From Fidelibacterota bacterium (GTDB lineage: Bacteria > Fidelibacterota > UBA2242), in contig DPVY01000203.1 in the NCBI GenBank assembly GCA_003527965.1, positions 1-7,050 of the forward strand: a stretch of 7,050 nt of DNA. Direction: 5' to 3'. Below, piece by piece: positions 1 to 6,379 of this stretch. Position numbers and translations under genes: made by a program. Under the pieces are notes generated by a model. It did no database searches. It worked only from the letters and a program-made list of their open reading frames with translations, and had not been told where the DNA came from. The stretch's first letter is position 1, and each line of letters starts with the position of its first letter.

Positions 1-1
1 A

Positions 2-160
2 TTTTTAACACAGTACATTCTGGGCTATGGAATCCTGATCAATGCGCCGCTGTGGTGGAACTGGAGTCTGCCGCTGACTTGTGGGGTTTTCTGCGCCGCA
101 TTACTTGTGTCATTAGCGCTGCTGAAACTGTTAAAATTGGTCGAAGCGCCTAAATTTTAA
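2..160 (+). CDS. C-terminal end of an integral membrane protein (partial, 5' end outside window)
   Basis: The frame beginning at base 2 is open to a TAA stop at 158-160 and gives 52 residues of a protein whose start lies before the window. The peptide is strongly hydrophobic. It holds a segment rich in Tyr, Ile, Leu and Trp (YILGYGILINAPLWWNW) and then a clear transmembrane helix (residues about 30-48 of the fragment, around FCAALLVSLALLKLL). It ends in a short tail, KLVEAPKF. A helix followed by a short Lys-containing tail is typical of the end of a multi-pass inner-membrane protein. The other two forward frames read as non-hydrophobic, unprotein-like sequence. I do not recognise the family from this fragment, and no function is assigned. 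No terminator hairpin with a T-run follows it. Confidence 0.6.
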   Translation, partial: FLTQYILGYGILINAPLWWNWSLPLTCGVFCAALLVSLALLKLLKLVEAPKF

Positions 161-216
161 AGGGAATAGGATTTTCAAATTACAGCGATTTTCCTCAATG
201 ATATCTCCTCCCCAAA

Positions 217-399
217 GTTATTCCTTCGGGAAAAGACACTAAGGCTCTAAAAATTAATAAAATGTAGGTATTGAAATACCTGTCTGCGTCCCGATAGGTC
301 GGGACAGGCAGGTACGAAACAAATCAAAATTTATACCTTACCTTTTTACCTTTATTTTTATATTAAACATCACTTTGTGTCTTGCTCCGTAGGAGTTTC
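217..399. repeat. Degenerate inverted-repeat pair, possible remnant of a dispersed non-coding repeat
   Basis: Bases 217-243 match the reverse complement of 373-399 at about 19 of 27 positions without gaps, with an identical core AAGACAC (234-240 against the complement of 376-382). The arms are about 130 bases apart and enclose the palindrome at 277-314. Sequence beyond the right arm (400-421, ending in GGCTTCGTGGTT) resembles degenerate low-complexity intergenic repeats that I recall from many bacterial and metagenomic genomes. There is no ORF between the arms, so this is not an insertion sequence. It could be a decayed miniature element or two independently inserted copies of a short repeat in opposite orientation. 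Confidence 0.4.
277..314. repeat. Imperfect palindrome, strong hairpin
   Basis: The left arm 277-294 pairs with the right arm 299-314 across the four-base loop TAGG (295-298). The stem has 16 pairs, including one G-T wobble, with a two-base bulge (CG, 287-288) in the left arm. The pairing ends are TACCTG on the left and CAGGTA on the right, with TCCCGA/TCGGGA next to the loop. It is GC-rich in an AT-rich region. No T-run follows, so it does not look like an intrinsic terminator. It resembles short palindromic repeats scattered between genes in many FCB and candidate-phylum genomes, but the copy number in this genome cannot be seen. Confidence 0.6.
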
Positions 400-475
400 T
401 TCGGAAGTGGCTTCGTGGTTATGAATAATACAGGATAGAAAACACCTGGAAAAGTCTTATATTTAATCAGGTTTA

Positions 476-3400
476 ATGATTGTACGAATGATTGGATACT
501 GGAAATATTTTGCTCTTATTATTATCTGTCTGCCGGGTTTGACATTGGGTTCGGTACATCTGTCTGAAACCGGTGGCCCCGGAGAGGCGTACTCCCTTGA
601 GGTTCTGAGTTCCTCTGCAACCGGTCTTACGCTGAAAATATCCTTAGGTTTTTTAAAGATCCGAAGGATAACTAAAAATGACAATCTTTTCACTGATTTA
701 GAGATACCCGGCGAAGGGTTTTGGTATGAGATTGGTAAACCCCAATTACCCGTAATCCGGAAAATAATCAATATTCCCGATAATACCCGGCTAGAGTGGA
801 CTGTTAAAATTGACGAGCAGGAAGAAATTTCTCTGGCGGAACGATCTTTTACCGAGCCGCTTCAACCGGTTCAAGCTTTTCGAAGAAAAGATAAGCCTGT
901 AACTCAAAAAGATCTCAGTATTGATAAAGACCTGTATAAGACGGACAGCTATTTCAATCCCGGAGTGGTTATTATCAATGAACCCTTTTATATGGGCAGC
1001 GCGCGGGGCGCCTTACTTGAATTTTTTCCTGTTGAATATAATCCGGTGCGTAACAAGTTGAATATTCGTGCCACCGTGATTATCAATATACGCTTTGTTC
1101 CCGATGAAAAATCTGTTGCTCAATATTCCAAAACTTCGATTTATCATCCTGAATTAGCCCGGCTCGCGGAAGCGGTTTTTATCAATTATGATCGGGCGGA
1201 AGCTGAAATCCAAACACCCGTGAATTTGCTGGTAATTGCCGCCGACCGGTTCATGGATCATCCGGAATTGGCGAAGTACCTCGATTGGAAAAGGCAGACC
1301 GGCTATCAGGTTACAATCAAAGCGATGTCCGGGTTGGAGGATAACCCGGAATCAATTAAAAATTTTATCATATCGGAATATAACGGCGCGACGCACCCCG
1401 CTTATATCCTGTTAATTGGTGATATGGAAGATGTGCCGGCTTGGACCGGCATTTACAGTGAAACGGAAACCGATGTTCCCTACACTCAAATAGTTGGAGA
1501 TGATTTTATTCCCGATTTAATGATCGGCAGATTTTCCGTGAGCAGCAGTGAAGAGCTGTCCGCCGTTATTCATAAGTCAATGAACTATGAAAAGTGCCGC
1601 TTCGATGACCTGGCGGCGCTGAACCGGCTGACCTTTATTTCAACCGACGATGATGAAAACTGGCAGATTGCCGAAGGTTCTCACGATTATGTGATCGACA
1701 ATCATTTGAATCCAAGGGAAATTCAAAGCGATCATATAAAAGGGCATTCTGATGGGAGTACTGCTGATATTCATCAGGCTTTAAATGGCGGGCGAACGAT
1801 TTGCCATTACTCCGGTCACGGTATTTCCACAATGTGGCAGGGACCGGAATTTACCATGGCCGATATTGCAAAACTGGATTCGTCATCGGTTCCCTTTTTT
1901 GTCATAAGCAATGCCTGTGAGACAGGCAGCTTCGCCGAGGCGGAATGTTTTGGCGAAAGCTGGATCCGAGCGGCGGACCGGGGCGCGTTTGCTTTTGTGG
2001 GCGCTTCCAATAGTACTTATTGGGAGCCTGACGATATTATGGAGCGCGCGATGTATGACGGCTATTTTCAGGAAGAAAAATATTCCATCGGCGCCATGGT
2101 TCAGCGGGGACTACTTGAGGTATACCGGCAGGTAAAATCATTTCGGGAATATTATTATGATATTTATAATATACTTGGCGATCCGACGATTCGTCCCTGG
2201 ATCGGAGATCCGCATATTCCTTCAGTTTCTCATTCTAAAGTGTATTATACCGGCTCCGGTCAGTATGAAACCCTGGTACAGGTAGATAGTGTCGGTGTGG
2301 AGAATGCCCGAATAACGCTCATCCAATCCGGGACAATTCAGGGTTATGGGCTTACCGATGTATTCGGAGTGGCGCTATTATCACTCGATCCGGCTTCTGT
2401 CACGGAAGGTCAGCTGGTTTTGACCGTTACCGGGAATCAGATTGTGCCCTTTATTGATACGGTTTATGTTATCGATCCGGTAAATGTGCTGGCAAATCCG
2501 GATACCATACCGGTTGCTGATACGTCAAATATCTCTATCACTGTTTTTGATGAATTGTATAATCCTTATTCCGGTCTTGAGGTATATATCGATGGCTGGA
2601 CGGTACTGTCGGATAGTTTATTGGGAACGACAAATGAAGATGGGATATTGAACTTTCAGTTGACTCCCAAATATGGCGAAATGCTTTCAATAAAAGGTAA
2701 AATACCGGGTGAAGATTATTTTATTTTTGATTATCCTTTAGTTGTCAATGGCGCTCAGTCGCTTCAAAATCCGGGGCTGACCGCTTTGTCTCCCGGTTTT
2801 GGAATCGATAACGCATTATTGCCCGGCTTGCGGGGTCTGATTCAGGCAACCTGTGCCGAACAGGAAGTTCAGATCGGTCTGCGTGGTGCCGGAACTGACA
2901 CGCTGATTTTCGGAAAAACCGCTGAGATAATGCCTGAATTTAGCGGAAATCTTTATGCCGGAATTTTGAAGGAGGGCTACAATGTTTTTGCGGATACTTT
3001 TACGGTAGCCAAAGCCTATGGGATGATTAGAGGGAAAGTTATCGATAGCGATTATAACCAATTAAATAATGTATCGGTCACGGGCTATTTGCTTCCGGAT
3101 ACTGCGCAGAGCGTCTTTCACACGATCAGCGCTGAATCGGGAGAATTTTCCATCGTAAAACCTGTTGAAGCGGGTGTATACCGGATAGAGGCGAAATTAT
3201 TCGGATATATTCCGTCTGTCTTTAATGATACGGTTAAAATCGGCGAAAATATCATCGATATAGTGATGACCGCTTCGGAGTGGGCGTCGGTATCGGGATC
3301 GGTGACCGGGAATCCCGGCGGCAGAGCACTCGATTCGGAGATTAGCATATATCTTATTGAAGGTGAGAATGTTCAGTTGTACAAGACGGCCCAGACTTTT

Positions 3401-4600
3401 GCAAGCGGCAGTGGGAAATATCAATTTGATTTACCGCAAACCACGTATCAATTCTCGGTAAGCTCAGAGCGCTATATTTCTGTTCATCAGCCCCTTGTTG
3501 TTGAAGACAGTGTGCTGATACGTGATTTTGTTCTTGATACTACCAAAGCGAGTATCCTGTTGGTTGATGATGACAGCGGGAAGCGCTTAATTAGTAAAAT
3601 CGATAGGACTTTAGCTGAAGAATATGTCGTTAAAGCAGATGAAAAGGGGCAAAGCGCCGGTGGAATACAGAGTTTGCTTGAATTCCTGGGCTACTATGTT
3701 CGGAAGACCGGCATTACCAGCGAACTTGCCGGTCAATTGGATGAATTTGATATGGTGATATCTTCCTCGGGTTCAAACACGGCGCCAGTTACAGATAGTA
3801 CTTACCGCTCGATGCTTGAACTATATGTGGAAAACGGTGGTAAACTTCTGATTGAAGGCGGTGAGGTTGGTTATGACGCTTGTCCTCCATCCCCTTATAC
3901 CGGTTATCCGACATTTGCCCAAAAAGTGTTGCATATAGAAGAATGGAACGCTGATACCGCCAAAAGCTTGTACCGTCTCGTCACGGATCATGATCTGGTC
4001 ACTCAGCCCAATGAATTGTATTCTCCTCAGTATTTCGAGATCAGGATCAATTACAGCAGCTACGGCGATGAGGACGCCTGCACACCGGCATCCGATGCTC
4101 ATATTATTTATTACAATAATGGTGAACCGTCTCAGGGTGGGATCATTCTGTATGAAGATCCTGATAATATTTATGGCGCCCGGATTGTTTATTACACTTT
4201 TGCATTCAACAAACTCAGTGATTCATCCGTCAGTGTAAATCTCCTCGAAAACACGGTAAATTATCTTTTGTCTTCACCGGAACCGAAGGAAGAGGTCAAA
4301 ATAACAGAGTCTCAATTGCCTCGGGGATTTGCCCTTTATTCTAATTATCCGAACCCTTTTAATTCATCGACGACAATTCGCTTTGATATTCCCGAGGAAG
4401 TCCATGTCACTATTGAAATATTCGACCTACTGGGGCGGAAGATTGGTGTTTTGACGGATGAACATAAGCCCCCCGGATTTTATGAATTATTCTGGAACGG
4501 CAAAGATAAAAACAGCAAAATTCTCCCCTCAGGAGTCTATTTTTATACAATCACCGCCGGACAGTTCCACCGATTACATAAGATGCTGCTCGTGAAGTGA
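476..4600 (+). CDS. Secreted C25 (gingipain-family) cysteine protease with T9SS type A C-terminal sorting domain
   Basis: This 1374-residue protein is predicted to be exported to the periplasm by Sec and moved to the cell surface or medium by the type IX system. Residues 1-26 form a signal peptide (basic Arg4/Lys10, then YFALIIICLPGL). Residues about 38-210 resemble the C25 propeptide (GKPQLPVI at 87-94). The catalytic domain spans about 249-575, with His448 in HYSGHG and Cys481 in SNACETG. Their 33-residue spacing equals that of the gingipain dyads (RgpB His211/Cys244; Kgp His444/Cys477), so activity is likely. The domain ends at NILGDPTIRPW. Beta-sandwich modules follow (about 580-845), then two carboxypeptidase-regulatory-like modules (848-930, 937-1018), an amidotransferase-like alpha/beta domain (1025-1265) and the sorting tail (about 1285-1374, YPNPFN at 1291-1296, GVYFYTITAG near the end). 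The ATG at 476 has a weak upstream AGG; ATG at 488 is an alternative. Cleavage specificity is unknown. A PorU-like sortase role is less likely, given the long accessory region. Confidence 0.9.
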   Translation: MIVRMIGYWKYFALIIICLPGLTLGSVHLSETGGPGEAYSLEVLSSSATGLTLKISLGFLKIRRITKNDNLFTDLEIPGEGFWYEIGKPQLPVIRKIINIPDNTRLEWTVKIDEQEEISLAERSFTEPLQPVQAFRRKDKPVTQKDLSIDKDLYKTDSYFNPGVVIINEPFYMGSARGALLEFFPVEYNPVRNKLNIRATVIINIRFVPDEKSVAQYSKTSIYHPELARLAEAVFINYDRAEAEIQTPVNLLVIAADRFMDHPELAKYLDWKRQTGYQVTIKAMSGLEDNPESIKNFIISEYNGATHPAYILLIGDMEDVPAWTGIYSETETDVPYTQIVGDDFIPDLMIGRFSVSSSEELSAVIHKSMNYEKCRFDDLAALNRLTFISTDDDENWQIAEGSHDYVIDNHLNPREIQSDHIKGHSDGSTADIHQALNGGRTICHYSGHGISTMWQGPEFTMADIAKLDSSSVPFFVISNACETGSFAEAECFGESWIRAADRGAFAFVGASNSTYWEPDDIMERAMYDGYFQEEKYSIGAMVQRGLLEVYRQVKSFREYYYDIYNILGDPTIRPWIGDPHIPSVSHSKVYYTGSGQYETLVQVDSVGVENARITLIQSGTIQGYGLTDVFGVALLSLDPASVTEGQLVLTVTGNQIVPFIDTVYVIDPVNVLANPDTIPVADTSNISITVFDELYNPYSGLEVYIDGWTVLSDSLLGTTNEDGILNFQLTPKYGEMLSIKGKIPGEDYFIFDYPLVVNGAQSLQNPGLTALSPGFGIDNALLPGLRGLIQATCAEQEVQIGLRGAGTDTLIFGKTAEIMPEFSGNLYAGILKEGYNVFADTFTVAKAYGMIRGKVIDSDYNQLNNVSVTGYLLPDTAQSVFHTISAESGEFSIVKPVEAGVYRIEAKLFGYIPSVFNDTVKIGENIIDIVMTASEWASVSGSVTGNPGGRALDSEISIYLIEGENVQLYKTAQTFASGSGKYQFDLPQTTYQFSVSSERYISVHQPLVVEDSVLIRDFVLDTTKASILLVDDDSGKRLISKIDRTLAEEYVVKADEKGQSAGGIQSLLEFLGYYVRKTGITSELAGQLDEFDMVISSSGSNTAPVTDSTYRSMLELYVENGGKLLIEGGEVGYDACPPSPYTGYPTFAQKVLHIEEWNADTAKSLYRLVTDHDLVTQPNELYSPQYFEIRINYSSYGDEDACTPASDAHIIYYNNGEPSQGGIILYEDPDNIYGARIVYYTFAFNKLSDSSVSVNLLENTVNYLLSSPEPKEEVKITESQLPRGFALYSNYPNPFNSSTTIRFDIPEEVHVTIEIFDLLGRKIGVLTDEHKPPGFYELFWNGKDKNSKILPSGVYFYTITAGQFHRLHKMLLVK

Positions 4601-4689
4601 TGCGCGTCTGGCAGTTGCGGGATGGCGCTAATGAGTACAGCCTGACTCTTCTCAACGAACTTGAAACTTTCATGATGGCTCATAGTTAA
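4600..4689 (+). CDS. Possible 29-residue ORF overlapping the protease stop codon
   Basis: An ATG at 4600-4602 shares its A with the TGA stop of the C25 protease gene (a TGATG junction) and opens a 29-codon frame ending in TAA at 4687-4689. The peptide begins MRVWQLRDGANEY and ends ETFMMAHS. It has no hydrophobic segment and matches no family I recognise. The one-base overlap is the classic layout for translational coupling by termination-reinitiation, and 31 bases then remain to the HtrA start. Against it: 29 codons is short enough to arise by chance, and no Shine-Dalgarno distinct from the end of the upstream gene is evident. It may also be the remnant of a larger gene. Confidence 0.2.
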   Translation: MRVWQLRDGANEYSLTLLNELETFMMAHS

Positions 4690-4705
4690 ACGGTGTAAAA
4701 GTAAT

Positions 4706-4710
4706 AGGAG
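4706..4710 (+). promoter_or_regulatory. Ribosome binding site of the HtrA gene followed by an A-tract
   Basis: AGGAG lies ten bases upstream of the ATG at 4721, a good Shine-Dalgarno match that supports this start. The spacer is nine consecutive A (4711-4719) plus one T, so the ribosome-binding distance is set by a homopolymer run and is slightly longer than usual. Confidence 0.75.
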
Positions 4711-4720
4711 AAAAAAAAAT

Positions 4721-6235
4721 ATGAATCGAAAAAGAATTATATTACTATCAGGCTCAGCGCTGCTTGTGCTTCTGGGAATTGTTATCGGGCAGATGGTTTT
4801 TCAATCGAAGCCCGAACGGATTGTCCTTTATGAAAATTACCCAAAAGAAAATTCACCGGCATTTGTGCACGCATCGTACGTTACTGACGACAATTCGAAG
4901 CTTCCTTCTCTCCTGGATTTAAATGAAGCCTTTGTTAATATTGCTGAAAATGTGAATCCTTCCGTCGTTACCATTATTACCACAAAAGTGGTGAAAATGC
5001 GCGGAAATCAGATGTTCCCAGGCTTCGACGACGATTTCTTTCCTCGATTCTTTGGTGTTTTGCCGGAGACCGAACGGCGGGGAACGGCGCTGGGATCCGG
5101 CGTGATTGTCGATAAAAAAGGCTATATTCTCACCAATAATCATGTCGTGGAGCAAGGTACGGAAATCCGGGTGAAATTGATCGATAAGCGTGAATTTGAA
5201 GCCGAGGTGATCGGCACCGATCCAAAGAGCGATCTGGCGGTGATTAAGATTAAGGCAGATGATTTGACGCCGATTGTCCTCGGTGATTCCGATGTGCTAC
5301 GGGTTGGTGAATGGGTTATGGCAATCGGATCACCTTTCTCAGATAACCTTGACCACACGGTCACTGCCGGCATTGTCAGCGCCAAAGGGCGCAGCAATAT
5401 CATAAATTCCCAAAATTATGAGAGTTTTATCCAAACCGATGCCGCCATTAATCCGGGGAATTCCGGCGGTGCGCTGGTCAATATCCGGGGTGAACTGGTG
5501 GGAATCAATACAGCCATTGCAACCAGTGGCGGCTCCGGAAATCTGGGAATCGGTTTTGCCATCCCGATAAATCTGGCAAAAAAGGTGATGACCGACCTGA
5601 TTAAACATGGCAAGGTCATTCGTGCCTGGCTGGGTGTGTCGATTCAGAATGTGGATGACGCCATGGCTAAGGCATTGAAGTTAGAAGATCGCTCCGGTGT
5701 GCTTATTGGCGGTATTGTTAAAGATGGTCCTGCAAAAAAAGCCGGTTTGAAGATTCAGGATGTGATAGTAGAATTTGATGGCGTGAAAGTTAAAAATGTT
5801 AGCCATCTGCAGCTATTGGTATCCAATTCGGAAGTCGGCAAAGAAAAAGAGGTTGTTATTCTCAGGGGAAAAAAGGAAAAGAGAATAAAAGTCAAATTGG
5901 AAGAGCTACCCGATTCGATTGAACAAGGGGCTATGACCGCCCAGTCAGGTTCAACCAGGCTGGGGCTTACGGTTGAAGAATTGACGCCGGATATTGCCCG
6001 GCAGTTTGGGATTGATGAAAATGAAGAGGGGGTTGTCGTTACCCGGGTGGATAGAGATAGTGAAGCCGGTCGGTCATTGCGCACCGGCGACCTGATTCAG
6101 CGGGTTGGCGATCGGAATATTAATTCTGTTCAGGATTACAACCAGGCTCTTGAAGATTCTTCCGGTGAATACCTCCTGGTTTTAGTCAAACGGCGGGATG
6201 CGACCTTCTTTGTGACACTAAAAAACGCTGAATAG
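4721..6235 (+). CDS. HtrA/DegP-type (Do family) periplasmic serine endoprotease with two PDZ domains
   Basis: HtrA proteins degrade or refold misfolded envelope proteins; trimer-based assembly and PDZ-gated activation are known for the family. This 504-residue protein has an N-terminal hydrophobic segment (about 6-27) after a basic start, MNRKR. It lacks an obvious A-x-A cleavage site, so it may be a signal anchor rather than a cleaved signal. The trypsin-like domain spans about 65-295 with the full triad: His141 in TNNHVV, Asp171 in KSDLAVIKI and Ser248 in NPGNSGG. The LA-type loop before TALGSG (about 92-121, rich in Phe and Asp) is moderate in length. PDZ1 runs about 301-395 (WLGVSIQNV) and PDZ2 about 412-500 (RLGLTVEEL). 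Length and layout match full-length DegP/DegQ/MucD proteins, and nothing is truncated. It lies 120 bases after the C25 protease gene with no terminator between them and is followed by a strong terminator, so co-transcription is possible. DegP versus DegQ/MucD orthology cannot be settled here. Confidence 0.95.
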   Translation: MNRKRIILLSGSALLVLLGIVIGQMVFQSKPERIVLYENYPKENSPAFVHASYVTDDNSKLPSLLDLNEAFVNIAENVNPSVVTIITTKVVKMRGNQMFPGFDDDFFPRFFGVLPETERRGTALGSGVIVDKKGYILTNNHVVEQGTEIRVKLIDKREFEAEVIGTDPKSDLAVIKIKADDLTPIVLGDSDVLRVGEWVMAIGSPFSDNLDHTVTAGIVSAKGRSNIINSQNYESFIQTDAAINPGNSGGALVNIRGELVGINTAIATSGGSGNLGIGFAIPINLAKKVMTDLIKHGKVIRAWLGVSIQNVDDAMAKALKLEDRSGVLIGGIVKDGPAKKAGLKIQDVIVEFDGVKVKNVSHLQLLVSNSEVGKEKEVVILRGKKEKRIKVKLEELPDSIEQGAMTAQSGSTRLGLTVEELTPDIARQFGIDENEEGVVVTRVDRDSEAGRSLRTGDLIQRVGDRNINSVQDYNQALEDSSGEYLLVLVKRRDATFFVTLKNAE

Positions 6236-6266
6236 CATTCAAAACCATCTCTCCTTACGAAAAAAG

Positions 6267-6293
6267 GGGCTTCTGTAAATGGAAGCCCTTTTT
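6267..6293 (+). terminator. Rho-independent terminator after the HtrA gene
   Basis: The stem GGGCTTC (6267-6273) pairs with GAAGCCC (6282-6288) across an eight-base loop and is followed directly by TTTTTG. A run of A (about 6260-6265) precedes the stem and could extend pairing with the T-run past one bulged G, which would also allow partial function on the opposite strand. It begins about 30 bases after the HtrA stop codon and separates HtrA from the MTAP gene. Confidence 0.85.
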
Positions 6294-6379
6294 GTTTATC
6301 TTCCGACTGAAAAATCTCAATTTTGGTTGTATATTTTAACTGCTCACTCTAAATTTCAGGGTCTAATTCGAAGGGTTTT

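Larger units (their letters stand above)
161..475. other. Non-coding intergenic region with degenerate repeat structure
   Basis: These 315 bases contain no credible gene: the longest ATG-initiated frames are under about 20 codons. Three things are visible. An imperfect inverted-repeat pair lies at 217-243 and 373-399. A strong palindrome lies between them at 277-314. A pyrimidine-rich AT tract at 335-360 carries ACCTT three times (335, 340, 348). The promoter for the downstream C25 protease gene should lie here, but I cannot pick a convincing -35/-10 pair. AT-rich stretches such as TATATTTA at 458-465 are close to the start codon and are not called as a promoter. Confidence 0.6.

Noticed and set aside
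277..320. Palindrome as the terminator of the upstream membrane-protein gene
   Set aside because: It is more than 100 bases from the stop codon and is followed by CGAAACAAATC rather than a T-run.
335..360. ACCTT repeats in a pyrimidine-rich tract as a regulatory site
   Set aside because: Three irregularly spaced five-base copies in a low-complexity tract are easily produced by chance, and no known binding site is matched.
463..771. 102-codon minus-strand frame at the start of the C25 gene
   Set aside because: It lies almost wholly opposite the signal peptide and propeptide coding sequence, and its residues look like an antisense shadow without a recognisable domain.
3557..3580. LLVDDD motif at residues 1028-1033 of the C25 protein as a response-regulator receiver domain
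   Set aside because: The protein is exported, the expected phosphoacceptor Asp strand and conserved Thr/Lys pattern are absent, and downstream GG-L-L-I-E-G fits an amidotransferase-like module better.
3821..4238. Opposite-strand and alternate-frame ORFs of 80-95 codons within the C25 gene
   Set aside because: They overlap a continuous conserved coding frame, lack ribosome binding sites and show no family features.
5339..6084. Minus-strand frames of 67-109 codons within the HtrA gene
   Set aside because: They are complementary to well-conserved catalytic and PDZ coding sequence and carry no motif of their own.
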